Shown here: positions 11,003-20,466 of the stretch, in pieces
How positions within the stretch are numbered: the stretch's first letter is position 1
How the letters are laid out: every line of letters starts with the position of its first letter
Source: Paenibacillus dendrobii
Lineage (GTDB): Bacteria; Bacillota; Bacilli; Paenibacillales; Paenibacillaceae
Length of the DNA: 64,000 nt
Assembly (NCBI RefSeq): GCF_009807035.1
Contig: NZ_WUBI01000001.1
Location: 2,294,001-2,358,000, forward strand
Direction: 5' to 3'
Position numbers and translations under genes: made by a program
The notes under the pieces: model-generated
The model's input: only the letters and a program-made list of their open reading frames with translations
Database searches by the model: none
Told to the model about the DNA's origin: nothing

Positions 11003-12803
11003 CACTTATCTCCTCGCTTGTTTCTCCGATTCTCTGTCCTTCCGCGGCTGTGGGAAACATCATTTCGATTTCGGTAAACTTGTTTTCCTCGCTGCGGATT
11101 CGAAACGAGCTTGCCTTGCCGTAAGTCAGCCTCAGCCTTTCCATCACATTGAACATGCCGATGCCGCCATCCCTCCCGGATATGGCCATGCGCCGGTCAA
11201 GCTCGTTCAAGGTATCCTTAGATATGCCTACTCCGTTGTCCAGCACCTTGATGACGATATGGTCTACAGCGCGCCGGATCGACACGGTAATGATTCCGCC
11301 GCCTTCCTCCTTCGGCTCAATTCCATGGAAAATGGCATTTTCGATGAGAGGCTGCAGGATAAACTTCACGCATGGCAGCGGAAGAACTTCCGGATGGACT
11401 TCATACCTGACATCGAATTTATGGCTATAGCGCAGCTTCTGGATATAGACGTAGTCCTTTAGGTTGGCCAGCTCTTCTTCCACGCTGACGAAAGGACCCT
11501 CGTGCTTCATCGTGTTTTTTAACAGACGGCCCAGCACCTCCACGACTTCACGGATGTTGTCGGATTTCTGGATGATGGCCATCCATCGGATCGTATTTAG
11601 GGTATTGTACAGGAAATGCGGATTAATTTGCGACTGAAGCGCTCTGATCTCGGCATTTTTCTTCTTTTCCTGCTCCTCCAGATTCGAACGGAACAATTCC
11701 TGAATCCGCATAATCATGAAATTAAAGTGCTTGTTCATCATCCCGACTTCATCCGGACGTTCGATGTCCACCCGTACCGACAGGTCGCCTTCCTGCACTT
11801 GTTTCATCGAGTTGGTCAGCTTCCGAATAGGGCGCACGATATGGGAGGATACGAAATACCAGATGACGGACGTCATGACGAACGAAATCAAAAAGATCGC
11901 CACGGTATTGCGGAAGATTTCATTCGTTCCGTTGGTCAGCGATGCATAAGGAACCGATTCGACCACCTTCCAGTCATACTTCGATATCGGCACATGGGCC
12001 ATCAGCATCTGCTTTCCGTCCGGACCTTTCGTCAGAAAATATCCCTTGCCCCGGTCATCCTTTATCGGATTCATCCCCGGAAAGGTCTCGTTCAGCAGCT
12101 TCATTTCCGAATCGAAGACGACATGATCCCTGTTATCGACGATATACAATCTGCCACCCTCGGATAGCTCGATGTTTTTAAGCAAGCCGGTAAAATACGA
12201 TTCCCGGAAGGTTAAATACAGTGTGCCGATGATTTGGTTGTTCTTCTCCCCTTTAATGGCCCGGCCCAGAGCGACAACGCTTTCGTTTTGCACCCGGTAG
12301 TTGGCAATGTTTTTGTGAATTCCCAGCCACATGACCCTCCCGTCCATGCGATTCACTTCGCTGAACCACTCCTGCTGCTTGATCCGCTCGATGTCCAGGC
12401 TGTTGGCATCCTCGCCGTACAACAGATTCCTTCCGTTGTTCCCGACGATGACCATGGAAGAGACATAGGCAAAAATGTTCGTGTTGATCGAGTAGGTTTC
12501 GAGCTGCTCATCTACCTTTTTCATGTCGTAATAGAAATCCAAGTCGTTACTGTATGAGCGCATCAGCACGTTCCGAATGACGGGATTGGCATTGATATAT
12601 TTGGATATTTGCTCCCATTGCTCCAGCTCTTTTTCGATATTGTCGCCGATAAACGTCAAATTGGCCAAAAAGGAATCGCTTACTTTTTCTTCAAGCAGTT
12701 GGACTGATATCCGGTATGACATGAGGCTGATCAGCGTCGTAGGCAAACATAGTACCAATAAAAAGGATAGAATCATTTTATGTTTAATGCTTTTCTTCAT
12801 CAT
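10995..12803 (-). CDS. YesM-type sensor histidine kinase (system 1)
   Basis: 602 residues. One membrane helix near residues 10-32 and a second near 300-325 flank an extracellular sensing domain of the Cache type. A HAMP linker (RKLTNSMKQVQEGDLSVRV) leads to the His_kinase region with phospho-acceptor His in INPHFLYNTLNTIRW. The ATPase domain has LIENAIFHG and KVLDNGVGISKDT. It would sense a sugar or sugar-loaded binding protein outside the cell and phosphorylate the overlapping YesN partner. The signal is unknown. Confidence 0.93.
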   Translation of the reverse strand: MMKKSIKHKMILSFLLVLCLPTTLISLMSYRISVQLLEEKVSDSFLANLTFIGDNIEKELEQWEQISKYINANPVIRNVLMRSYSNDLDFYYDMKKVDEQLETYSINTNIFAYVSSMVIVGNNGRNLLYGEDANSLDIERIKQQEWFSEVNRMDGRVMWLGIHKNIANYRVQNESVVALGRAIKGEKNNQIIGTLYLTFRESYFTGLLKNIELSEGGRLYIVDNRDHVVFDSEMKLLNETFPGMNPIKDDRGKGYFLTKGPDGKQMLMAHVPISKYDWKVVESVPYASLTNGTNEIFRNTVAIFLISFVMTSVIWYFVSSHIVRPIRKLTNSMKQVQEGDLSVRVDIERPDEVGMMNKHFNFMIMRIQELFRSNLEEQEKKKNAEIRALQSQINPHFLYNTLNTIRWMAIIQKSDNIREVVEVLGRLLKNTMKHEGPFVSVEEELANLKDYVYIQKLRYSHKFDVRYEVHPEVLPLPCVKFILQPLIENAIFHGIEPKEEGGGIITVSIRRAVDHIVIKVLDNGVGISKDTLNELDRRMAISGRDGGIGMFNVMERLRLTYGKASSFRIRSEENKFTEIEMMFPTAAEGQRIGETSEEISDV

Positions 12804-12918
12804 ATGTAACTTGACCTTCCTTCCGGATCTCCCACAAGGCTCTGTTTGTTGCTAAGGCTTCCCGTATTTCTATTAAGAATAGAATGATCTCATGTCCGGT
12901 TGCAATAACAATCGGATC

Positions 12919-12959
12919 AAGCACAAAAAAACCGCATATTCTGCAGCCCTTTTGTGCTT
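12919..12959 (-). terminator. Terminator-like inverted repeat after yesN (system 2)
   Basis: Arms AAGCACAAAA and TTTTGTGCTT (12919-12928 with 12950-12959) enclose a smaller GCATATTCTGC hairpin. Read on the minus strand the inner hairpin is followed by seven to eight T, as expected for the end of the operon whose last gene is the response regulator starting at 14604. Confidence 0.6.
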
Positions 12960-13011
12960 ATGCAAGAGCAGATGCCCAGGCAGTACTATCAACCAGCCGA
13001 AGCCTTCCGTG

Positions 13012-14604
13012 TCACTTTGGCTTCCCATGCGCGGAACGGAACTCGGTTGCGCTCACGCCGGTATATTCCTTGAATTTCCGGTAAAACCAATCCAAATGGC
13101 GATAACCGACATCATTGGCAATCTGGTATATTTTTTTATCCGAATACATTAATTGCTGCTTCGCCTCCTCCAGCCGTATCTTCAGTAAATAATCGTTGAA
13201 GGAGACGCCTTCCATCGTTTTGAATAAATGGCCGAGGTAGACCGGATTCATGAAGATTTGCTCCGCAATATTTTTGAGGCTGATGTTACTCGCGTAATTC
13301 GTCTTGGCGATTCGCTTAACTTGCTCAATCGCATTCGAGGAGGGCGGCTCCTCGCTTTGTTCTATTCGTTTAATGATGTCCAGGCATTTCTCCTTGGCAT
13401 ATTGGAACAGTTCCTGGATCGTTGAGGCGCGAAAGATCCGGGCATACTCATCCGGTGGCAATCGCAAAGCCTCGTCTAATGTTCGCGCTCGTTCGCGCTC
13501 CAAACGGTATATGCTGGAGAACAGGTCGAGAATCATGACCTGGACGACCGATTTGGGAGTTGATTGGGAAATAAAATACTCCATTTGGTAGTCCAGCAGC
13601 GAAACGATTTGCGGCAGCTCCCCCTGCCTGATCATGTCCTCGAATTGCCGCTTCGTATTGCGGATATTCATGATTTCGCGCGTATTCAAATCGGCAGGCG
13701 CTACGGTGCCGCAAATAATCGAAGGAGTACCCAGCAAAAACTTGCGATCCAGCGCCAATTGTGCCGAATAAAAAGAACTTTCCACTTCCATGATGGCTAG
13801 CACCACCGGCCCGATTCCAATCGTGATCGAAATTTTCGCAAACCGCAGGACGCATTCCTGGATCTCGGTCGCTATCCGTACGCATCGTTTGGAGTCCAAA
13901 AGCACGGGATCGCGGTACATCAGAATTCCGTATCGCTCTCTCGATATTTCAAAGAGAACGCCGTGACAATCCAGTATTTCCTCAATGATATTCCGCACGG
14001 CAAATCGGGTGGTCTCGATATCCTGATCGACCATCTGGGCATCGGCGTGTTCATGGAAGTCCATCTCGACAAGCATGCAGCAGTAAGAATCATGCTCTCC
14101 CAGTTCGATATTCAGCATGCGAAGATGCTCTACGACCTGTTCGTCCTGCAGCCGGCCTTGCACCCAAAAATTAAAGGTTTGATCTTTGAGCGCCGATATG
14201 CCCAATTGCATCCTTCTCTCTAATTTATCGCGAAATTGAAGTTCTTCGGCAATGTTGGACAATAAACGGATGACATCCTCCTCGTTCACGGGTTTCAGCA
14301 AATAATCCTTCACCCCGTACTTCAAACATTGCTTCACGTAAGCAAATTCATCGAATCCGCTTACGGCGATGATCGGAATATCCGAACGCGATCTCACGGC
14401 AGAAATCAGATCCAGGCCGCTGATTCCCGGCATGCGGATATCCGTGAACATCACGTCGTAATGATGATGATCCAGCATGCTTAGCGCCTCATGCCCGTTC
14501 GCCGCTTCGCCTGCCACTTGAAAACCGTATTCGTTCCAGTCGAGCAAGTATTTGAATGTCTTGATTGCGCCCGGCTCATCGTCTACCAGCAAAACTTTCA
14601 ACAT
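13012..14604 (-). CDS. YesN-type response regulator with AraC DNA-binding domain (system 2)
   Basis: 530 residues. Receiver domain: VDDE pocket, Asp55 in MFTDIRMPGISG, Lys104 in YLLKPV. The middle part is of unassigned function. The C-terminal AraC double helix-turn-helix includes ISLKNIAEQIFMNPVYLGHLFKTMEG and the second motif YQIANDVGYRHLDWFYRKFKEYTG. The ATG overlaps the kinase stop by 7 bp and has GGGGG nine nt upstream. It is the last gene of a permease-permease-binding protein-kinase-regulator unit, so the system likely controls its own operon. Confidence 0.93.
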   Translation of the reverse strand: MLKVLLVDDEPGAIKTFKYLLDWNEYGFQVAGEAANGHEALSMLDHHHYDVMFTDIRMPGISGLDLISAVRSRSDIPIIAVSGFDEFAYVKQCLKYGVKDYLLKPVNEEDVIRLLSNIAEELQFRDKLERRMQLGISALKDQTFNFWVQGRLQDEQVVEHLRMLNIELGEHDSYCCMLVEMDFHEHADAQMVDQDIETTRFAVRNIIEEILDCHGVLFEISRERYGILMYRDPVLLDSKRCVRIATEIQECVLRFAKISITIGIGPVVLAIMEVESSFYSAQLALDRKFLLGTPSIICGTVAPADLNTREIMNIRNTKRQFEDMIRQGELPQIVSLLDYQMEYFISQSTPKSVVQVMILDLFSSIYRLERERARTLDEALRLPPDEYARIFRASTIQELFQYAKEKCLDIIKRIEQSEEPPSSNAIEQVKRIAKTNYASNISLKNIAEQIFMNPVYLGHLFKTMEGVSFNDYLLKIRLEEAKQQLMYSDKKIYQIANDVGYRHLDWFYRKFKEYTGVSATEFRSAHGKPK

Positions 14605-16358
14605 GGCGTTTGTCCCCCTTTCGGTAAATATGCAGGCAGTAGGATGGAGACAAGCGTACCCTGGCCTTCGATGCTTACGAACTGCAGACCGTAAGGTTCG
14701 CCGTACATTTTTTGCAGCCGCTGGTGGATATTGCGGAGTCCAACATGCTTCTCTCTGGCCAAATCGGAATCCTCATGGAATTGAACCACAATGTCACGGA
14801 CCTGATCAGGAGACAGCCCGGGACCATTGTCCATGACGGTAATCTGAATATCATGTTGGGATTGGTTGGTCGTAATGGATACCTCCGTCGTTCCAAGGGA
14901 TTGCTCCAGCACATGCACGATCGTGTTCTCCACCAGTGTTTGCAGGCATAACCGCGGGACCTCCATTTGCAATAAGCTTTCGGGTATGTCGATGCGGTAT
15001 CGGAGCCGTCTTTCAAAGCGAAATACCTGTATCTTCAGAAACGTCTCGACAATCTCCAATTCCTCCGCCAATGCATGCGATTTGGCCGGCTTATTCAGTA
15101 CTTTGCGGAACGATAACGCCAGCAGCTTAATAATCTCCGCGTTTTCCCGGTCTCCCTTTTCCAGGAGGCTGCCCCTGATCGCATTTAACGTGTTGAATAA
15201 ATAATGCGGATTGATTTGGGTCTGAAGCGCATACAGCTCGATCTCTTTTCTCAAAATATCCGCTTGGTACACCTCTTTGACCAATTGATTGATCCGATGC
15301 ATCATCTGCTGAAAGTGGTGGCTCAGCTGGCCGATTTCGTCATTTCCGCGGATTTCCACCGTTGTTGCCAGCTTCTCGATATCGATCGTTTTGATCTGCC
15401 GGGCGAATTGCATCAATCGTTTTGTCATCCGGCGCGAAATGAAATAACTCGCCAGAATCGAGACGGAACCGGATACCAGCAGCAAAATCAGCGCAACATT
15501 CTTCATCTGATTGACCTTGATGAGCAGCTCGTCGATCGGCATCATCTGAATGACCTTCAATCCGCGCACGCTGCTTCTGGAATTTAAGGTCTTAACGGTC
15601 AGCAAGTATTTCTTGCCGTCCTCTACATAGACATCGGAATACTCGTCATGCCCGGACACGATGTTATAAAAAGAAAGCTCATCCGTACGTGTGATCCCGC
15701 GCTGCTTCCCTTCAACGATCGAATGATCCGGCAAAGCAATGATATACCGCTGGGACTCGTTTTCCCTTGAGATCAGGTTATGGATGAGCCGGTCCTCGAT
15801 GTCAATAATCGTATACATGTCCCGATCGGTTGCCGGGTTGTGGACTTTTTGCGACAGCCGGATCGTCCCTTTGCGCAGCACCGCGTATTCCTCGGATACG
15901 GTCCATGTTTTCACCAAGGTCTTGTCATGGCCCTGCAAACTCCGGTACCAGACCGACTGCTTGACTTCATCGTCGATATAATGAACCTGGGCGTATTGAA
16001 AGGTAGGGTTTTCGGTATATAGCGAAAATTGCAGCAATTCTCTTGATGTCGTAATCCATTGTTCATAAGGTTTAATATAATTCAGATACACGCTTTGCAC
16101 GTCATCAAAAGAATGATAATTAGTCAGAAGCATGCGCTGCATTTCGGTGCTGACATACAAAGAATCCACGATCTGCTCATAGCTTTGAAGCAAACTATCG
16201 ACGTTCTGAGATAGCTGCGAAATCGAATATCCCGCATCTTCTTTGGCTTTGTCCAGAATGATGTTGCTGCTGTACTCGCTCATGTACCAAGTAAGCAGCG
16301 ACAGAAGCACAACGGATACGGCCGCCATGGCAATAAATATTTTCATTCGAAAGTTCAC
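14598..16358 (-). CDS. YesM-type sensor histidine kinase (system 2)
   Basis: About 586 residues. Two membrane helices flank an extracellular sensor region. HAMP, then the His_kinase motif LQTQINPHYLFNTLNAIRGS and ATPase motifs LVENTIVHV and VMDNGPGLSPDQ are visible. I chose the GTG six nt after GAGGTGG rather than a TTG five codons upstream. It follows the binding-protein gene after a stem-loop and overlaps the regulator gene. By position it senses the substrate of importer 2. Confidence 0.92.
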   Translation of the reverse strand: MNFRMKIFIAMAAVSVVLLSLLTWYMSEYSSNIILDKAKEDAGYSISQLSQNVDSLLQSYEQIVDSLYVSTEMQRMLLTNYHSFDDVQSVYLNYIKPYEQWITTSRELLQFSLYTENPTFQYAQVHYIDDEVKQSVWYRSLQGHDKTLVKTWTVSEEYAVLRKGTIRLSQKVHNPATDRDMYTIIDIEDRLIHNLISRENESQRYIIALPDHSIVEGKQRGITRTDELSFYNIVSGHDEYSDVYVEDGKKYLLTVKTLNSRSSVRGLKVIQMMPIDELLIKVNQMKNVALILLLVSGSVSILASYFISRRMTKRLMQFARQIKTIDIEKLATTVEIRGNDEIGQLSHHFQQMMHRINQLVKEVYQADILRKEIELYALQTQINPHYLFNTLNAIRGSLLEKGDRENAEIIKLLALSFRKVLNKPAKSHALAEELEIVETFLKIQVFRFERRLRYRIDIPESLLQMEVPRLCLQTLVENTIVHVLEQSLGTTEVSITTNQSQHDIQITVMDNGPGLSPDQVRDIVVQFHEDSDLAREKHVGLRNIHQRLQKMYGEPYGLQFVSIEGQGTLVSILLPAYLPKGGQTPC

Positions 16359-16401
16359 GTTAATCCACCTCAACTCGGGCTAAGCCGGCAGAAGCGACAA
16401 C

Positions 16402-16429
16402 ACCGGACACTCCGCTTGGAATGTCCGGT
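16402..16429. other. Stem-loop between binding-protein and kinase genes (importer 2)
   Basis: Eight-bp perfect stem (ACCGGACA/TGTCCGGT, 16402-16409 with 16422-16429) and 12-nt loop, lacking a U-tract. It lies directly after the binding-protein gene and before the kinase gene. It probably lowers or decouples expression of the two-component genes relative to the transporter. Confidence 0.7.
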
Positions 16430-16436
16430 ATGGTCA

Positions 16437-18053
16437 TTATTTCACGGCATCATTATAACGTTTGAGGAAGTCATTCCAGGTTTTGGTCCATGCTGCCTCA
16501 TACTTTTCACGGCCTGCCTTATTAATCTGATCCACGAAATTGCCCCATGCAGTTTCAAATTCGGCATCTGATTTCGCTAGAATTATCTTTGGAACTTCTT
16601 TATTGAGCGCCTCTTCAAGCTTTCTGAAGACGGCCTTGCTTTCCTCCGGCTCTGACAATTGCCACAGCATTGAAGGGACGTGGGTCGGCTTCGGCAGGAA
16701 ATCGGCCCATGTTTCCTTGCCGTATTTGGATAACACTTCTTTCGTCGCATCGTCATAATTCTTGATGACCGATTCCTTGGTGTTCGGCGTGGCGTAATCG
16801 CCATCGTCCAACAAGGCTCCGTCCCCGATGGTAAGATTCGTAATCGGACCTGACGGACCGTCGCTGTATACGATATCAGGATTCTTTTTGAGCTGATCGG
16901 TATAATCCTGTTTTTGAACCCGTTTTCCGTCCTTCACCTCATATTGAAGGCCTTCTACGCCCCAGTTGATCAGAACCTGGCCCTCATCTGAAAACAGGTA
17001 GTCGATCATCTTGATGATTCGTTCCGGATGCTTCGCGTTACTCGTAATCACCCAGTTGGAACTGGAGTTTGTGATCGGCACGACGAAGGATTGATCCACC
17101 GTGTTTTCATCAACGAAGAGCGGTATTTTGGCGTATTGGCGTTCTGTGAGTCCCGAAGCGACAAGAGATTTCTCAGGGGTACTCAGCAGCCAGCCCGGCA
17201 TGAACTCCGCCAGCACCCTGCCTTGGGCGATTTTCGCCAGGTTTTCTTCCCCTTTGCCGAAGATATTCTTATCCAGCATGCCTGCATTTTGAAGTTTGTT
17301 CAAGAACTTATAATATTCTTTGGCAAAAGGTTCCGTCAAACCAAATCGCACATTGTTGTTCTCATCGAGAATGCTAAAGCCTTGATCCGGCAAGCCTGCG
17401 GCTGCAATGACCGGGTTAGTGAACGTTAGGCCTCCCCAATAACCAGAGAAAGGAATCATCGGCTGACCGTCGATGGTCGGATGCTTCGCGTAATACGATT
17501 TCAGAATATCGAATAGTTGATCCAGCGTCTTAATCTCCGGATAATCTGCTTCTTTCAGCACGTCGTATTGGATAATGAACGATGCCGCTGCATTCGCAGG
17601 CGCCTCCTGCGCCAGATTAATGCCGTAAATGGAATAAATATGGCCATCCGGATCTTTCAGCAGATCAAGGTATTTGCCGAATCTCTTTTTAATATTGGGT
17701 CCGTACTTGTCGATAAGATCCTCCAGCGGAACGATCGCATCGGCATCCCGATACTTACCCGTCATATTCGGGGACAGCGTCATCATGTCGGGATAGTCTC
17801 CGGACGCCAGCCACAGGTCGTTCTTCTGTCCCTCATCGCCCACAATCGGAGTATAATCTATGGAAACGCCCGTTTTTTCCGTAATCGCCTTGTCGACCGC
17901 CGTCCCCCACTTTAACTTCGTGTCCGTCGTGCTCATCGTGTACGTAACCGGAGCATTGGAATCTCCACTTGATGTATCTCCTGACTTGCCACAGGCCGCT
18001 AATATGGCTGTCATAAGCACCAAACAACTAACGATTAACCCTGCCTTCTTCAT
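16437..18053 (-). CDS. Large sugar-binding lipoprotein, LplA/YtcQ type (importer 2)
   Basis: 538 residues. Signal peptide with lipobox AILAACGK near residue 21 predicts a lipoprotein. The mature protein has the size and features of the LplA/YtcQ group (about 500-560 residues): DLWLASGDYPDMMTLSP near the N-terminus and many aromatic residues for sugar stacking. The ATG has AAGGGGG upstream. Unlike the other importers here, the two permease genes precede it. Likely ligand: an oligosaccharide, perhaps from pectin or another complex glycan; this cannot be read from sequence. Confidence 0.9.
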   Translation of the reverse strand: MKKAGLIVSCLVLMTAILAACGKSGDTSSGDSNAPVTYTMSTTDTKLKWGTAVDKAITEKTGVSIDYTPIVGDEGQKNDLWLASGDYPDMMTLSPNMTGKYRDADAIVPLEDLIDKYGPNIKKRFGKYLDLLKDPDGHIYSIYGINLAQEAPANAAASFIIQYDVLKEADYPEIKTLDQLFDILKSYYAKHPTIDGQPMIPFSGYWGGLTFTNPVIAAAGLPDQGFSILDENNNVRFGLTEPFAKEYYKFLNKLQNAGMLDKNIFGKGEENLAKIAQGRVLAEFMPGWLLSTPEKSLVASGLTERQYAKIPLFVDENTVDQSFVVPITNSSSNWVITSNAKHPERIIKMIDYLFSDEGQVLINWGVEGLQYEVKDGKRVQKQDYTDQLKKNPDIVYSDGPSGPITNLTIGDGALLDDGDYATPNTKESVIKNYDDATKEVLSKYGKETWADFLPKPTHVPSMLWQLSEPEESKAVFRKLEEALNKEVPKIILAKSDAEFETAWGNFVDQINKAGREKYEAAWTKTWNDFLKRYNDAVK

Positions 18054-18105
18054 GTCAATCCCCCTTGTGTTTTGTATATCAACGGAGCTTATGCATCCGA
18101 GATAA

Positions 18106-19002
18106 CTATTCCTTGACCGCGCCGATCAAGGCGCCTTTGATAAAGTATTTTTGCAGAAACGGATATACGAGAAGAATCGGAAATGTCACGATAACCGTCA
18201 TGGTAGCGCGGATGGCTTCCGGCGTGACATTCTTCACCGCATCGCTGTCGACATAGCCGGTAGAAGATGCATTGTTCACCATCTGGCTTGTCGATTGCAG
18301 CAATATTTTCATAAGCTCGTATTGTAACAGATTAAGATTATCCCGGGTATTGTACAAATAGTTGTCAAACCATGAGTTCCAGTGGCCGACGGAATTAAAC
18401 AACGTGACCGTAGCCAGCACGGGTAAACTGATCGGCAGGATTATCCGGAATAAAACCTGAAAATCATTCGCTCCTTCGATCCTTGCGGATTCGATCAATC
18501 CCTCCGGCAAGCCTTCCATCGCCGTCCGCATGATGATGACGTTAAATACGCCGATCAATCCCGGCAAAATATACACCCAGAAGGAATTCGTGAGTCCCAA
18601 TCCCTTAATCAGCAGATAGGAAGGGATGATACCGCCGGTAACATACATGCTGACAATCATGATGAGGTTGATCGATTTACGCAAGATGAAATCTTTTCTG
18701 GTCAATGTGTAAGCCAGCATCATCGTACAGATGACCGACAGGAATGTTCCCACGACGGTTCGCAGGATCGACCGCAGGCCAGCCATGTACAAGGCGCTGT
18801 CATCAAAGACGATTTTAAAATTGTCGAGCGTGAATTTATTAGGAAAAAAGTACACCTGACCCCGAACCGTATCCAGCGGATCGTTCAAGGATACAGCCAG
18901 CAGATTAATAAAAGGATACAAGGTAATAAAGCCCAGTAACGCGAGTAAGACGTAGTTGACGATATCAAAGCTAATATCCCGAAACCGAAGTCGAATCTTC
19001 AA
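18106..19002 (-). CDS. ABC permease, YtcP/LplC type (importer 2)
   Basis: About 298 residues, six predicted membrane segments. It has the EAA loop ESARIEGANDFQVLFRIILPISLPV and the late motif GHWNSWFDNYLYN that marks the YtcP/LplC group. The chosen start is a TTG with GGGGGAGG five nt upstream. An ATG at 19020 would add six residues but has no ribosome binding site. The C-terminal IGAVKE end is usual for these permeases. Partner: the permease gene just upstream. Confidence 0.9.
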   Translation of the reverse strand: MKIRLRFRDISFDIVNYVLLALLGFITLYPFINLLAVSLNDPLDTVRGQVYFFPNKFTLDNFKIVFDDSALYMAGLRSILRTVVGTFLSVICTMMLAYTLTRKDFILRKSINLIMIVSMYVTGGIIPSYLLIKGLGLTNSFWVYILPGLIGVFNVIIMRTAMEGLPEGLIESARIEGANDFQVLFRIILPISLPVLATVTLFNSVGHWNSWFDNYLYNTRDNLNLLQYELMKILLQSTSQMVNNASSTGYVDSDAVKNVTPEAIRATMTVIVTFPILLVYPFLQKYFIKGALIGAVKE

Positions 19003-19024
19003 TGCAGCCTCCCCCTTCATGACA

Positions 19025-19960
19025 TTAGAATAAGCGAATACCGCTCGATTTCTTGGCGATGAAATTGACCGTGATCACTATCAGCAAACTGACGATTGAT
19101 TTGAAAATGCCTAGCGCAACCCCAACCGAATATTCACCGGAACCGAACGACAGATTCAAGGCGTACAAATCCAGGACTTCCGAATAATCCAAGTTAAGCG
19201 GATTTCCCAGGAGGAACTGCGACTCGTAACCGATATTGATGATATTGCCCATCGACAAAATCAATAGAATAATCGCCGTTGGCATCAGACTCGGAATGGA
19301 GATGTTCCACATTTTCTGGAATCGTCCGGCTCCATCCACGTCGGCAGCTTCATAGAGATCCGGGTTAATTCCTGCCAAGACAGCCAGATAGATAATGGTG
19401 CTCCATCCAAGCTCTTTCCACAGGCCAACCAACGTATTGATGAACCAGAACAGTTCGCCTTTCCCCATGATGAAGACGGATTCGTTCAAAATGCCCAGCT
19501 TGAGGAGCAGCGCATTGATAATGCCTTCCGGCGCCAGAAACGTTAGCACGATATTCGCGATGACAACCATCGAAACAAAGTGTGGAATATACGTGACTGT
19601 CTGAATGGTGCGCTTGAAGAAGGAATGCCGTACCTCATTCAGCAGCAAGGCAAGCAGGATCGCTCCGACAAACCCCGTGACCAGGCTTAATCCGCTCATG
19701 ACAAGCGTATTTCGTAATACGAGGAAAAACCGCTCATCGTGAAACAAGGTGACAAAGTTATCGAAACCGACCCAGGGGCTCTTCCAGATCCCTTTGCCGG
19801 GAGAATATTTCTGAAAAGCCATCAGCCAACCCCATAACGGGATATAAGAAAAAATAATTAGCAAGACCACAAAAGGCACAGACATGATCAGGAGTTGATA
19901 TTGCGACCTTAGCTTGGTGAAAAGCTTGGTACTCGTTCGCGGCGAAGTTGATAAACTCAT
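19025..19960 (-). CDS. ABC permease, LplB/YteP type (importer 2)
   Basis: 311 residues, six predicted membrane segments. It has LplB-group features: WGWLMAFQKYSPGKG after the first segment, YIPHFVSMVVI, and the EAA loop YEAADVDGAGRFQKMWNISIPSL. It is the first gene of the permease-permease-binding protein-YesM-YesN unit. A near-consensus cre site lies about 50-60 bp upstream. Confidence 0.91.
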   Translation of the reverse strand: MSLSTSPRTSTKLFTKLRSQYQLLIMSVPFVVLLIIFSYIPLWGWLMAFQKYSPGKGIWKSPWVGFDNFVTLFHDERFFLVLRNTLVMSGLSLVTGFVGAILLALLLNEVRHSFFKRTIQTVTYIPHFVSMVVIANIVLTFLAPEGIINALLLKLGILNESVFIMGKGELFWFINTLVGLWKELGWSTIIYLAVLAGINPDLYEAADVDGAGRFQKMWNISIPSLMPTAIILLILSMGNIINIGYESQFLLGNPLNLDYSEVLDLYALNLSFGSGEYSVGVALGIFKSIVSLLIVITVNFIAKKSSGIRLF

Positions 19961-20008
19961 GAAGTTTGCTCACACCTTTCTCTTCGATATATCCATTGTA
20001 AAAATGAG

Positions 20009-20022
20009 TGAAAGCGTATACA
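20009..20022. promoter_or_regulatory. cre site (CcpA operator) upstream of importer 2 operon
   Basis: The sequence TGAAAGCGTATACA matches the cre consensus TGWAANCGNTNWCA at 13 of 14 positions. It lies 49-62 bp upstream of the first permease ATG and suggests catabolite repression of the whole five-gene unit. Confidence 0.65.
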
Positions 20023-20170
20023 ACCACAGCGTCTTTAGGTCTTTGTCGAATTTAGCCATCGTAACTAAAGAAAGTTAGAATAACTTATCAGGATTGTCAG
20101 TGCCTCTGCCGTAGGCTTTAAAAACCGGCATGCATCCGAACTGGATTTTCCCGGGTGATATTCGCATGCT

Positions 20171-20206
20171 AAAAAACAAAAAAACAGCTCTTCAAAGAGC
20201 TGTTAA
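20171..20206 (-). terminator. Rho-independent terminator on the minus strand
   Basis: AACAGCTCTT/AAGAGCTGTT stem (20183-20192 with 20195-20204) followed on the minus strand by a T-rich run of about 12 bases. No recognised minus-strand gene ends immediately before it; the metallophosphoesterase already has its own terminator at 20303-20345. Confidence 0.75.
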
Positions 20207-20302
20207 GAGGTGGCTAATGTCTTAAATAACATAGCAGAAATGTAAACAAATCGTGAAGCATCTCCTCACGATGTTTTGGGAAGTCCATAAGCAATTTCCG
20301 CA

Positions 20303-20345
20303 TAAAAACCCGTCTAATACTCGGAAATCCTTAGGTTAGGCGGGT
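20303..20345 (-). terminator. Rho-independent terminator after the metallophosphoesterase gene
   Basis: Ten-bp stem (20308-20317 with 20336-20345, one G-U pair) followed on the minus strand by five T. It lies about 120 bp after the stop codon of the metallophosphoesterase. Confidence 0.65.
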
Positions 20346-20466
20346 CTCTTACATTATGAAGCCTAGGGGGATCGATGTTCTCATAATTATTTTCTCCCTC
20401 TTGCTAAATATTTTATATCCCTCGCTTTATAATGAAAGATTTATTGAACTCGCTACTCCGCCATCA

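Larger units (their letters stand above)
19961..20466. other. 506-bp gene-free region with cre site, two terminators and small hairpins
   Basis: No convincing protein gene. It contains, from the importer 2 side: a cre site (20009-20022); GCATGC repeats (about 20130 and 20165); a strong minus-strand terminator (20171-20206); a 7-bp hairpin (20250-20272); and a second minus-strand terminator (20303-20345) that should end the metallophosphoesterase transcript. The roughly 100 bp between the two terminators has no assigned role and may encode a small RNA. Confidence 0.6.

Noticed and set aside
20239..20272. A possible 15-codon peptide on the minus strand after GAGGAG
   Set aside because: The Shine-Dalgarno-like sequence touches the ATG with no spacing and is inside a hairpin; the peptide is very short with no conserved feature visible.
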